From Mycobacterium sp. OTB74 (GTDB lineage Bacteria; Actinomycetota; Actinomycetes; Mycobacteriales; Mycobacteriaceae): 64,000 nt of DNA. Shown here piece by piece: positions 54,273 to 62,568 of the stretch. The position numbers were made by a program, and so were the translations under genes. Location of the stretch: assembly GCF_029892685.1 (NCBI RefSeq), contig NZ_JARXVD010000013.1:62001-126000 (forward strand). Direction: 5' to 3'. Below the pieces are notes generated by a model. The model was not told the DNA's origin. It made no database searches and worked only from the letters and a program-made list of their open reading frames with translations. The stretch's first letter is position 1; each line of letters starts with the position of its first letter.

Positions 54273-54895
54273 CCAGCACTGTGACCACCGTCGCCGACCA
54301 GACCGTCGCCGCGTGCGCCCCGTGGTCAGCGATCGTGACCGCCGGCCAGACCCTGCAGATCATCGACCTGCACGGCAACCAGGCCGTCGACACCTTGTTC
54401 TGGGGTGTCACCGACGGACACCCTGACCCCGAACTGCGCTATAGCGCCCAGGCAACCGTTGCGGCACAACGCAATATCTTCCTGACCACCGGCTCGGTGC
54501 TGCGCGCCGCGGACGGCACGGCTCTCATGACGCTGGTCGCCGACGAGGTCGGTAACCACGACACCATCGCCGGCGCGTGCTCCAAGGAGTCGAACACTCT
54601 GCGCTACGGGCATCACACCGCGCACCAGCACGCCTGCGCGGAAAACTTCCTGGCCGAGGCCACCCGTTGGGGCATGGGCAAGCGCGACATCGTGTCCAAC
54701 GTGAACTTCTTCATGAATGTCCCGGTCGAACCGGACGGCACGCTGGGCATCGTCGACGGCTTGTCCGCCCCCGGCAAATCGCTGACCCTGCGGGCCGAGG
54801 TCGACACCCTGGTCCTGGTGTCCAACTGCCCTCAGATCAACAACCCGTGTAACGGTTTTGACCCGACACCGGTGCGAATGGTGATTTCCCGATGA
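54269..54895 (+). CDS. Second DUF1989 protein (partner of the previous gene)
   Basis: 208 residues, GTG start overlapping the preceding stop. UAAP2-type: QIIDLHGNQAVDTLFWG, VADEVGNHDTIAGACSKESN, conserved cysteines and histidines (HHTAHQHACAENFL) fitting a metal-bound deiminase, and NCPQINNPCNGFDPTPVRM at the end. Probably forms a heteromer with the upstream protein. The stop overlaps the carboxyltransferase gene as ATGA. Confidence 0.83.
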   Translation: MTSTVTTVADQTVAACAPWSAIVTAGQTLQIIDLHGNQAVDTLFWGVTDGHPDPELRYSAQATVAAQRNIFLTTGSVLRAADGTALMTLVADEVGNHDTIAGACSKESNTLRYGHHTAHQHACAENFLAEATRWGMGKRDIVSNVNFFMNVPVEPDGTLGIVDGLSAPGKSLTLRAEVDTLVLVSNCPQINNPCNGFDPTPVRMVISR

Positions 54896-56895
54896 GCACC
54901 GTCGTGGTGGTCCGCCCCGGCATGCTGACCACCGTTCAGGACTGGCCGGGCCGCGTCGGTTACTGGCACATCGGGGTTCCGCCGTCGGGCCCGATGGACG
55001 ACCTCTCCTTCCGGATCGGCAACCGGGTGCTGCTCAACCCCGAAGGTGCTGCCGGCCTGGAATGCACGAAAGGCGGACTGGCACTGAGCTTTCCCGATGG
55101 CGGTCGAGTCTGTGTCACCGGCGCCCCGGTAACTGTCGCCCTCGACGGCGCGCCGGTACCGCAATGGCAATCGGTCACCGTCCCAGTCGACGGGGTGCTC
55201 GACATCGGCATGGTCAACGGCCCCGGCATGCGCTGCTATGTGCTGTTCGCCGGCGGCCTCGTCGAACCCGAATACCTGGGTAGTGCATCGACTTTCACCA
55301 TGGCGGCATTTGGCGGACACTGCGGCCGCAAGCTGCTGCAGGGTGATGCGCTGACGGTCGCCGCCGATCCCGGACCGCACGAGATGCGACCGGACCGCGA
55401 TGCCCGGGCGGCCATCGATGAGCTGCCGGCCATTGCTAACCGCTGGGAACTGGCCGTCACCGAAGGCCCGCACGGTGCACCAGAGTTCTTCACCCGCAGT
55501 GATTTTCAGACGATCATCGGCACGGACTACAGCGTGCATTTCAACTCCGACCGCACCGGCGTGCGGCTGGAAGGCCCCAAGCCACAGTGGGCTCGCACCG
55601 ATGGCGGCGAGGCCGGGCTGCACCCGTCGAACATCCATGACAACGCGTATTGCGTTGGTGCCCTTGATTTCACCGGCGATACCCCGATTCTGCTCGGACC
55701 CGACGGCCCCAGCCTGGGCGGTTTCGTCTGCCCGGTCACGGTGGTCACCGCGGACCGGTGGAAGCTGGGTCAACTCGCACCCGGCGACACCGTGCGCTTC
55801 GTGCCGGTGCGTGCCAACCGCGCCCCGTCGGCACGCAGTCTCGACCAGGACCGCAGGGCATCCTTCCCCAAGGTGCTGTCCAGCGGCGGCGACAGAGACG
55901 ACGGTGTGCTGAGCAAGTTCAGCGCGGCTGACGGCACAGCGGTCACGCTGCGCCGGGCGGGCGACGGCGGCATGCTGATCGAGTACGGCCCGATGGTGCT
56001 CGACCTGGCGATGCGCGCCCGGGTTCATGTGCTGCATCAGCAACTCCAGGCCCGCAAGATCGATGGCATCACTGAGATGACGCCTGGCGTGCGGTCGCTA
56101 CAGGTCCAGTTCCACCCGGCAGAGCTGACCCTGGGTGAACTGGCCGACCTGGTCTCCCGGGTGGACGAGAACCTGCCGTCGTCCGATCAGCTGGTGGTGC
56201 CCAGTCGCACCGTGCGGTTGCCACTGTCCTGGGACGACCCGGCTACCCACGAGGCGATCGAGCGGTACCGCAACGGGGTGCGCGCCGATGCCCCATGGTG
56301 CCCCGACAACATCGAGTTCATCCGGCGGGTCAACGGCCTGGCCGATCGGTCCGATGTGCACGACACCGTGTACAACGCCGATTACCTGGTGCTGGGGCTG
56401 GGCGATGTCTATCTGGGCGCACCGGTGGCCACCCCGCTGGACCCGCGGCACCGACTGGTCACCACCAAGTACAACCCGGCCCGTACCTGGACTGCCGAGA
56501 ACTCGGTGGGTATCGGCGGTGCGTACATGTGCATCTACGGCATGGAAGGCCCGGGCGGCTATCAGTTCGTCGGCCGCACCACGCAGGTGTGGAATCACTG
56601 CCACCCGGCCCAGGCGGCGTCGTTCGAGCCGGGAACGCCCTGGCTGCTGCGATTCTTCGACCGGATCAACTTCTATCCCGTCAGTGCCGCCGAACTGCTG
56701 GACCTACGGGCCGACATGGCGGCCGGGCGCGGCCAGGTCGAAATCACCGACGGCGAGTTCTCGCTGGCCGGCTACCGCGACTTCCTGGCCGCCCACGCCA
56801 ATGGCATCGCGTCGTTCCGGGCACAACAGTCCGAGGCCTTCGCCGCCGAACGGGCAGCCTGGGATGCCGCCGGGGAGTTCAGCCGCGCCGGCTGA
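54892..56895 (+). CDS. Stand-alone carboxyltransferase part of a urea/guanidine carboxylase
   Basis: 667 residues. The N-terminal part is a KipA/AHS2 domain (RPGMLTTVQDWPGRVGYWHI, GVPPSGPMDDLSFRIGNRVL), the middle a KipI/AHS1 domain (MLIEYGPMVLDLAMRARVHV, VRSLQVQFHPAEL), followed by a C-terminal domain (PARTWTAENSVGIGGAYMCI, GGYQFVGRTTQVWN). This equals the carboxyltransferase half of urea/guanidine carboxylase. The biotin carboxylase domain (normally about 450 residues N-terminal) and the BCCP domain are absent, and neither appears as a separate gene nearby; allophanate hydrolase is also missing. Those activities must come from elsewhere, or the gene has another role. Confidence 0.85.
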   Translation: MSTVVVVRPGMLTTVQDWPGRVGYWHIGVPPSGPMDDLSFRIGNRVLLNPEGAAGLECTKGGLALSFPDGGRVCVTGAPVTVALDGAPVPQWQSVTVPVDGVLDIGMVNGPGMRCYVLFAGGLVEPEYLGSASTFTMAAFGGHCGRKLLQGDALTVAADPGPHEMRPDRDARAAIDELPAIANRWELAVTEGPHGAPEFFTRSDFQTIIGTDYSVHFNSDRTGVRLEGPKPQWARTDGGEAGLHPSNIHDNAYCVGALDFTGDTPILLGPDGPSLGGFVCPVTVVTADRWKLGQLAPGDTVRFVPVRANRAPSARSLDQDRRASFPKVLSSGGDRDDGVLSKFSAADGTAVTLRRAGDGGMLIEYGPMVLDLAMRARVHVLHQQLQARKIDGITEMTPGVRSLQVQFHPAELTLGELADLVSRVDENLPSSDQLVVPSRTVRLPLSWDDPATHEAIERYRNGVRADAPWCPDNIEFIRRVNGLADRSDVHDTVYNADYLVLGLGDVYLGAPVATPLDPRHRLVTTKYNPARTWTAENSVGIGGAYMCIYGMEGPGGYQFVGRTTQVWNHCHPAQAASFEPGTPWLLRFFDRINFYPVSAAELLDLRADMAAGRGQVEITDGEFSLAGYRDFLAAHANGIASFRAQQSEAFAAERAAWDAAGEFSRAG

Positions 56896-56993
56896 ACTCC
56901 CCCGTACCTGCCCCAGCCAGCCGGTTCACAGCGATGTGGCACGCTATTCACGGCTCTCCGTTGGGCCCGCACGCGTCGCAGATGAAGGTGAAC

Positions 56994-58478
56994 ATGGCAG
57001 CTGGAAAAGGTAAACCGTCCCGCCACACCGAGATTGAGCGCAAGTTTGCGGTGCTCGATACAGCCGTCTCACCGTCTTTCCAGGGGCTCTCAGCGGTGTC
57101 TCGGGCCGAGGAGCTGCCGCTGGCCCATCTGGACGCGGTGTACTTCGACACCGCCGGCCACGACCTGGCGGCGCACAACATCACGCTGCGGCGCCGCACC
57201 GGTGGCACCGATGCGGGTTGGCACCTCAAGTTGCCGGCCGGCGCAGAGGCCCGAACCGAGGTGCGCCTGCCGCTGACCGGTGCCCGGGAGGGCGTGCCCG
57301 ACGAGCTGCACGACGTGGTGCTGGCCATCGTCCGGGACCGGCCGCTGCAGCCGGTGGCGCGGATCGAGACCCAGCGCAGCGTCCAGACGTTGTACGGGCC
57401 GGACGGAGAAGAGCTGGCCGAGTTCTGCGACGACCGGGTGACGGCCTCGGCGGGGGCGGTCGAGCAGAACTGGCGTGAGTGGGAGCTTGAGCTGGCCCCC
57501 GGCGTCAGCGACACCGAGCTGCTGGACCGGCTGGCCAACCGCCTCTTCGATGCCGGCGCAGAGCCGGCCGGGCACGGTTCCAAGCTGGGCAAGGTGCTCG
57601 CAGCCGCGCGCGGCGCTGACACTCCGCCACCGGTGCCGATTCCCACCGACGCGGTGCATCGCGCCGTCGCCGCCCATATCGACGAGCTGATCGAATGGGA
57701 CCGTGCGGTGCGCGCCGACGTCTTCGACTCGGTCCACCAGATGCGGGTGACCATCCGCAAGATTCGCAGCTTGCTGCAGGAGGCGGGAGGGCTGGGCGAT
57801 CGGGCCTGGGTGCTCGATGAATTGCGATTGCTCGCGTCGGTCCTCGGCACGGCACGCGACGCCGAAGTGTTGGCCCAGCGCTATGAACGTGCCCTGTCCG
57901 GTCTGGCCCCGGGGTTGGTCCGGGGCCCAGTGCGCGAACGACTGGTCGACGGCTCACAGCACCGTTATCAGGCCGGCCTGCGCCGCTCGATAACGGCGAT
58001 GCGGTCCGAACGCTATTTCCGGCTGCTCGACGAACTGGACGCCATTGTCGCCGACGGCAGCTGGCCGTCGTCCGACGAAGATGCCGGACCGGTGACGGTC
58101 GATGCGGCCTACCGGCGGGTGCGCAAGGCGGTACGTCGCGCGCGCAGCGCCGAGGCCGCCGGCGCGGATCATGCCGATGAACTGCTGCATCGGATTCGCA
58201 AGAGCGCCAAACGTCTTCGGTACACCGCAGCCGCCACCGGTGCGGGCCGGGTGGCCGACCGGGCCAGGGAAATCCAGACCCTGCTGGGTGATCATCAGGA
58301 CAGCTATGTCAGCCGGGCACATCTGGTGAAGCAGGCCGACGCCGCCCACGCCGCCGGCGAGGACACCTTCACCTATGGGGTACTGCATCAGCAGGAGGCC
58401 GAGGTCGCCGAGTACGCGCGGACGCAGTTGACCGGTTCGTTGAAGGCGTTGGAGCGGGCGGCGCGCAAGGCCCGCTGA
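56994..58478 (+). CDS. CYTH-CHAD domain protein (Rv2226-like)
   Basis: 494 residues from ATG 56994 (GAAGG upstream). N-terminal CYTH domain (triphosphate tunnel metalloenzyme) with HTEIERKFAV and paired acidic/basic strands (LRRRTGGTDAGWHLKLPAG), then a CHAD domain at about 215-494 with histidine-led helices (VHQMRVTIRKIRSLLQ; LLHRIRKSAKRLRYTA) that bind polyphosphate. Such fusions probably hydrolyse or bind inorganic polyphosphate. It is the last gene of the conserved block; integration scar begins 12 bp after. Confidence 0.88.
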   Translation: MAAGKGKPSRHTEIERKFAVLDTAVSPSFQGLSAVSRAEELPLAHLDAVYFDTAGHDLAAHNITLRRRTGGTDAGWHLKLPAGAEARTEVRLPLTGAREGVPDELHDVVLAIVRDRPLQPVARIETQRSVQTLYGPDGEELAEFCDDRVTASAGAVEQNWREWELELAPGVSDTELLDRLANRLFDAGAEPAGHGSKLGKVLAAARGADTPPPVPIPTDAVHRAVAAHIDELIEWDRAVRADVFDSVHQMRVTIRKIRSLLQEAGGLGDRAWVLDELRLLASVLGTARDAEVLAQRYERALSGLAPGLVRGPVRERLVDGSQHRYQAGLRRSITAMRSERYFRLLDELDAIVADGSWPSSDEDAGPVTVDAAYRRVRKAVRRARSAEAAGADHADELLHRIRKSAKRLRYTAAATGAGRVADRAREIQTLLGDHQDSYVSRAHLVKQADAAHAAGEDTFTYGVLHQQEAEVAEYARTQLTGSLKALERAARKAR

Positions 58479-58490
58479 GCGAGCCAGCCT

Positions 58491-58529
58491 TGCGGGGCGG
58501 ACGAGTTGGCCTGTAAGCCGGATTCTGTT
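58491..58529 (-). pseudogene. rnpB: 3'-terminal fragment of RNase P RNA gene (rnpB)
   Basis: On the minus strand the stretch AGAATCCGGCTTACAGGCCA followed by ACTCGTCCGCCCCGC reads as the very 3' end of a bacterial type A RNase P RNA: the universal P4 (pseudoknot) 3' strand plus P1. Beyond 58529 the sequence diverges at once, and the GAGGAAAGTCC and other conserved core elements are not found in the next 500 bp. Since rnpB is essential, an intact copy must lie elsewhere, most simply at the other end of an element integrated here. Confidence 0.75.
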
Positions 58530-59248
58530 ATCTGGGCGTTTGTACCGTTTAGCTGTGTTGGGCGCGTTGTAACGGTGCAGGTCAGAGTGCTGGTTGTGTT
58601 GGCTAATGAAAGCAGTTGTTAGCTCTACTGCGGACAATCTGCGGACGGTCCCGATTTCTGTTTCGGCGAGTTATTGTCTCGAGGGCCGCCCGCAGGGGGC
58701 TGAGGAGTGACCAGAGCTGGCCCCCGCGAGGCCTGAGCCGAGTGGCTGGCCGCAGGGCTTGGGTTGTAATGGCTCCAGGGGTCGGATCACCGCTTCGTCC
58801 CCGGTAGGCCCCCGACAGCACCGATCTCATCTTGCTGGTGAATCGTTCGGTGGTGCGGATGGTGCCGCCGGCTGGCAGTTGCTCCTGCTGCCGATTCTGC
58901 TGCTTGCGGAGGGGCCGATGCCTTGCGCTCAAGGTCACTCCGGTAGTGCCCACTGGCGACCACTTGCCCTTGCGGAGCAAGATCGCGTCACGCCGCGCCG
59001 CACGCTCTGCAACATTGATCGTTCGAGACACCGACTCACACATCCATAATTAGACCGACGGTTGGTTTATTCACCATTGCCGCTGCCCTTCGATGCCGTC
59101 ATCAACAGCCTTCGACGAATACCGGCAGAGCCTGAACGTGGTCGGCGTACGAGTGGTGCTGGCGTTGGCGGTTGGGGCTCATCGGCCTCGGCGGATGGGC
59201 TGCCAGCGTGGGCCATTGTCAACGCGTCACCTCGTTTCGGTAAAAATT
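58530..59248. other. Gene-poor stretch after the rnpB fragment
   Basis: About 720 bp with no protein I can defend. Small frames exist on both strands (for example minus 58603-59043), but they have odd composition and no recognisable domain. CTGCGGACAAT and CTGCGGACGG form a short direct repeat near 58628-58648. The area looks like decayed or non-coding island sequence; an integrase would be expected here but none is visible. Confidence 0.6.
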
Positions 59249-59264
59249 ATGGACGATCGTCCAT
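59249..59264. promoter_or_regulatory. Perfect 16-bp palindrome: probable TetR operator
   Basis: ATGGACGATCGTCCAT is a perfect inverted repeat lying 21 bp before the HD-protein ATG. TAGAGT (59273-59278) just downstream fits a -10 box with the start at the ATG (59286), so the palindrome covers the -35/spacer region, ideal for repression. The TetR gene is second in this operon, suggesting autoregulation. Confidence 0.78.
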
Positions 59265-59285
59265 CCAATTTGTAGAGTGGGTGAC

Positions 59286-59873
59286 ATGCTGCCTACTGCC
59301 CCTGATACTGCGGCGGCTCGAGCCGCGGTCAACCTGGTACTGGAGGTGTCCGACGCTCCACTCGTGGGGCATGTCTGGCGCACGTGGTTTTTCGGTCGTC
59401 AACTCATTGCCGAACATGTCCACGACGCAGATTTTGAAGTCGGATTCGTGGCCGCGATGCTGCACGATTTGGGGCTCACGGCCAGTTTTGACGGCGATGC
59501 ACCCTTCGAACAGGCCGGCGCTGCCGCGGCGGCCGATACGCTCGCCGGCCTGGGGTGGCCGCAGGACCGTATCGCGCTCACCGCGGCCGCGATCGGCCAG
59601 CATCTCGACGTGGCGTCGGCCGAGGCCAGGCCCGAGATCGCCCTCGTGCACCTGGGCGCCGCCGCGGACGTCATCGGCCTTCGCCTCGATGACCTTCCCG
59701 GCGAACTGATCGAGGAGGTTCTGAACACTTATCCACGGCAGGGATTCGTTGACACTGTATTGCCCGCGCTTGAGCGCCAAGTCGAGCGCAAGCCCGAGTC
59801 GACGATCGCGCGGTTGTTTAGCGCCGTGCGGTTCGGCGATCTGATGCGGGCATGCCCGCTCGATGCCCGATGA
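59286..59873 (+). CDS. HD-domain hydrolase (cyanamide-hydratase-like)
   Basis: 195 residues. HD motif: AMLHDLGLTASFDGD, preceded by LVGHVWRTWFFGRQL and followed by FEQAGAAAAADTLAGLGW and AIGQHLD. This resembles the metal-dependent HD subfamily that includes fungal and plant cyanamide hydratases, though substrate is unproven. ATG 59286 is chosen (leaderless promoter); a GTG at 59277 is in frame. First gene of an HD-TetR-CA operon; overlaps tetR by ATGA. Confidence 0.83.
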   Translation: MLPTAPDTAAARAAVNLVLEVSDAPLVGHVWRTWFFGRQLIAEHVHDADFEVGFVAAMLHDLGLTASFDGDAPFEQAGAAAAADTLAGLGWPQDRIALTAAAIGQHLDVASAEARPEIALVHLGAAADVIGLRLDDLPGELIEEVLNTYPRQGFVDTVLPALERQVERKPESTIARLFSAVRFGDLMRACPLDAR

Positions 59874-60520
59874 GCCGTTCTGCGCCGCTTTCACCGGCCG
59901 CCCGTCGGGATCCGCCGTCCGATGGGCGCCGAGCAAAAGGGATCCGCTCGCGCGACGCGCTGCTCGCGGAGGCCGTACAGCTCGCTTCGGTTGAGGGCCT
60001 CGAAGGGCTCACGATCGCCAGTCTCGCCGAACGGCTCGGCACGGCGAAGAGCAGTGTTCACGCCGCATTTGGATCCAAAGAGGCCCTGCAGGTCGCGGCC
60101 GTGCAACGGGCCAGGGCGATGCTCATCGAGTTGGTGATCGTTCCTGCGCTGGCCGCCGAGCCGGGCCTGGCCCGGCTCGAAACACTTGGTGAGTCGTGGT
60201 TCACCTACCTCGAGAACGACATCTTCGAGGGTGGCTGCATGCTGTGCTCGGCGTCCGCGGAAATGGATGGACGCCCGGGAGCCACCCGCGACGCCGTTGC
60301 CGCGGTGATGAAGGAATGGCTGCAGTTTCTTGCAGACAACGTCCGCGCGGGCATCGACCAAGCCGAGTTCGCTGCGGCAACCTCGCCCGACCAAACGGCG
60401 TTCGAACTTAACGCAATTGGGATGGCTGCCAACTGGCACCACCAGCTATTCGGCGGCCTGACCGCCTTCACCGCCGCCCGCCGCGGCTGGGCCGACACAC
60501 TTCAGCGCATTCGAGCCTGA
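59870..60520 (+). CDS. TetR-family regulator of the HD/CA operon
   Basis: 216 residues from ATG 59870 (ATGA overlap; an upstream ATG at 59852 lies inside the HD gene). HTH: LLAEAVQLASVEGLEGLTI then SLAERLGTAKSSVHAAFGSKEAL. Ligand domain with WFTYLENDIFEGGCMLCSASAEMDGRPGATRDAV region, typical of the YxaF/LmrA-like TetR subgroup, whose members bind palindromes resembling the one upstream. Likely represses its own operon. Confidence 0.86.
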   Translation: MSRSAPLSPAARRDPPSDGRRAKGIRSRDALLAEAVQLASVEGLEGLTIASLAERLGTAKSSVHAAFGSKEALQVAAVQRARAMLIELVIVPALAAEPGLARLETLGESWFTYLENDIFEGGCMLCSASAEMDGRPGATRDAVAAVMKEWLQFLADNVRAGIDQAEFAAATSPDQTAFELNAIGMAANWHHQLFGGLTAFTAARRGWADTLQRIRA

Positions 60521-60541
60521 CCCAACCGAAGGAGATTCTCA

Positions 60542-61072
60542 ATGACCGCAATCACCACGTTGACCGAACGCAACCGCGGCTATGCCGCCGCCCATTTGGG
60601 CAAGCGTCCAGCGCTAGAACCGAGCCTCAAGACCGTGATCTTGTGCTGTGCCGACCATCGCACCGACCCCGCCCACGTCCTCGGACTCATGCCCAACGAA
60701 GCCGTCGTCATCCGGAATCCCGGCGGCCGCGTCACACCCGATTTCCTTCGCAGCCTCGCCGTGCTTGCGGCAGTCGCGATGACTGAAAACTTTTCGACCG
60801 AATACGAGCTCATCCTCATGCAGCACACAGATTGTGGGCTCTCACACCTCTCGCCGCAGACCAATGCCGAGGTGCTCGCACCATTTTTCGGCATCACGCC
60901 GGACGAGTTGCCCAACCAGCAGCTTGGCGACCCGCGCGAGGCGGTACGCAGCGATATCTCACTTCTACGCAGCAACCCATTGGTCCCCCGCACGCTTGTC
61001 GTCAGCGGACTCGTCTATGACGTCGATACGGGGCGCGTGGAGACGATCGTGCCGCCGGCCACGACCGTCTAA
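60542..61072 (+). CDS. Beta-carbonic-anhydrase-family protein (class D type)
   Basis: 176 residues, AAGGAGA before the ATG. Zinc ligands: Cys and the Asp-Arg dyad in ILCCADHRTDP and His/Cys in LMQHTDCGLS, plus VVIRNPGGRVT. Short length and HTDCG match the CanA (Rv1284) type. Carbonyl sulfide hydrolases of actinobacteria belong to this clade, so CO2 hydration or COS hydrolysis are both possible. Third gene of the HD-TetR-CA operon. Confidence 0.85.
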   Translation: MTAITTLTERNRGYAAAHLGKRPALEPSLKTVILCCADHRTDPAHVLGLMPNEAVVIRNPGGRVTPDFLRSLAVLAAVAMTENFSTEYELILMQHTDCGLSHLSPQTNAEVLAPFFGITPDELPNQQLGDPREAVRSDISLLRSNPLVPRTLVVSGLVYDVDTGRVETIVPPATTV

Positions 61073-61242
61073 GGCAAGACAGAGTCAGGCGGCTTATGCC
61101 GTCTAAGTGAGTTGGTGTTCGCATTCGACAGGACTGATCATTCCGAGGGCCGAGTGACGCCGGCGACGACTTGGGACTTCCCCCAATATGAACCACGTTG
61201 TGCTGTAACGACGTCGACTCGTCGGCGTAGAGCTGGCGCCGC

Positions 61243-61410
61243 ACCCCGTTGCTCGCCTCGAGCGCGCCAGGCCGCCAAGGCATCTCGGGTGCGCTGGCTG
61301 ATGAGGCTACGTTCGTATTCGGAGCCCGCGATGATGTTCGCCGCCATCTCCCCTGCCGGCGTGCTGGTGTCGATATCGAGGTCCGCAAAAGTGAAGAGGC
61401 CCCCGGTCAC
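61243..61410 (-). pseudogene. Serine recombinase (resolvase/invertase) remnant
   Basis: A 56-codon stretch reads FADLDIDTSTPAGEMAANII then EYERSLISQRTRDALAAWRA, the second half of a serine-recombinase catalytic domain and the start of its long helix. The N-terminal nucleophile-Ser half and the DNA-binding domain are missing; upstream in frame lies a tRNA-like fragment. It is an inactive relic of a mobile element. Confidence 0.72.
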
Positions 61411-61473
61411 ACCGCGCCGGTCCATCAAGCCCGCACCGACCCGAAAACGGGATGTTTTCCCAGGTAAATCCAG

Positions 61474-61497
61474 TGGAGCTAAGGGGACTCGAACCCC
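61474..61497 (-). other. tRNA-Ala 3'-end fragment (attachment-site scar)
   Basis: On the minus strand GGGGTTCGAGTCCCC followed by TTAGCTCCA forms a T-arm and the 3' acceptor strand ending in discriminator A, as in tRNA-Ala (acceptor pairing with GGGGCTA). The next bases upstream do not form an anticodon arm, so it is only a tail, as left at an att site by integration into a tRNA gene. It borders the recombinase relic. Confidence 0.75.
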
Positions 61498-61823
61498 GTA
61501 ACCAACCTGTGGAAATAGGTTCTGATCTGCATTTTCCGTCTTTCGGCATTGTTGCGCAGGTCTGCCGTGTACTGCGGATATGCCTCGGCGTGTTACGCGA
61601 CGTAACAGTGCTGGGGCGCCAATTCCGAAGGATGGCAGTGGCAGACCTACTCGTTTTCGGCAGGTAGAGGAGGTAGTGGGGAACCTGGCGCATGTCGAGC
61701 GCCCTGCGCATACTCGACTTACGGACACGTCAATATCGCGGGCAGATTCATCCGAACGAACGACCGACGTCCAGTGAATCGGCGTGACGTCGTTTTCACC
61801 CATAGCAGGTTGAGATGTCCCCC
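61498..61823. other. Non-coding stretch upstream of the hydrolase
   Basis: About 325 bp with no convincing gene on either strand. Minus-strand frames pass through but show no domain. Likely remnant DNA between the tRNA scar and the promoter of the alpha/beta hydrolase. Confidence 0.5.
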
Positions 61824-61835
61824 TACGCTCGGCGT

Positions 61836-62540
61836 ATGGCGACGTTTGCGTTGGTGCATGGCAGCTGGCACGGCGCGTGGTGCTGGGAATTGTTGACACC
61901 GCTGCTGCGGAAAGCGGGCCATGATGTCGTCGCCATGGACCTGCCTTGCGATGACGGTTCGGCGAACTTTGAGACGTACGCCGACGTGGTTAGCGCTGCG
62001 CTCGTTGGGTGCAATGACGATGTGGTGCTCGTGGGCCACTCGTTGGCGGGCAACACGGTTCCATTAGTCGCGGCTCGCCGACCGGTACGGCATTTGGTGT
62101 ACTTGTGCGCCCTGATTCCTGACATCGGCAGGAGCTTTTTCGACCAACTGCGTGACGAACCCATGCTGAACCCCGAATACGTGAAGGGGCTAAGTGAGCC
62201 TGATACGCAGAATCGAACCGGATGGGTCGATCTCGAACTTGCTCGCAAGATATTGTTCGCCGACTGTGATGAATCGACATCGGAGACAGCATTCCACCGG
62301 CTTGGACTGCAGGCACGGTACCCGTATTCTGTCCCGTTCTCGCTGACCGAATTTCCTGCTGTGCGTTGTACTTACGTGGGTTGCAGTAACGACCAGCTGG
62401 TCTTACCTGAGTGGTCGAAACGAGTCGCTCTCGACAGGCTCGGTGCCGATGTCATCGAGCTTCCTGGTAGTCACTCACCGTTTTTCTCGCGACCGACAGC
62501 TCTTGCCGATGTGTTGCTCGACATAGCTGACGACAGATAG
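61836..62540 (+). CDS. Small alpha/beta hydrolase (esterase/hydroxynitrile-lyase-like)
   Basis: 234 residues from ATG 61836. FALVHGSWHGAWCWE is the oxyanion-hole HG motif; the nucleophile is in LVGHSLAGNTVPL; His in PGSHSPFFSRP. Resembles the MES/hydroxynitrile-lyase group of alpha/beta hydrolases often annotated as salicylate esterase type. TACGCT (61824-61829) ends 6 nt before the ATG, suggesting a leaderless start; the alternative ATG is 61815. Substrate unknown. Confidence 0.82.
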   Translation: MATFALVHGSWHGAWCWELLTPLLRKAGHDVVAMDLPCDDGSANFETYADVVSAALVGCNDDVVLVGHSLAGNTVPLVAARRPVRHLVYLCALIPDIGRSFFDQLRDEPMLNPEYVKGLSEPDTQNRTGWVDLELARKILFADCDESTSETAFHRLGLQARYPYSVPFSLTEFPAVRCTYVGCSNDQLVLPEWSKRVALDRLGADVIELPGSHSPFFSRPTALADVLLDIADDR

Positions 62541-62568
62541 CGCCGAACCCACCAGAGCTGATGGACCG

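Noticed and set aside
58603..59043. Possible integrase gene next to the rnpB scar
   Set aside because: The reading frames show no tyrosine-recombinase R-H-R-Y box nor serine-recombinase motif; composition looks non-coding.
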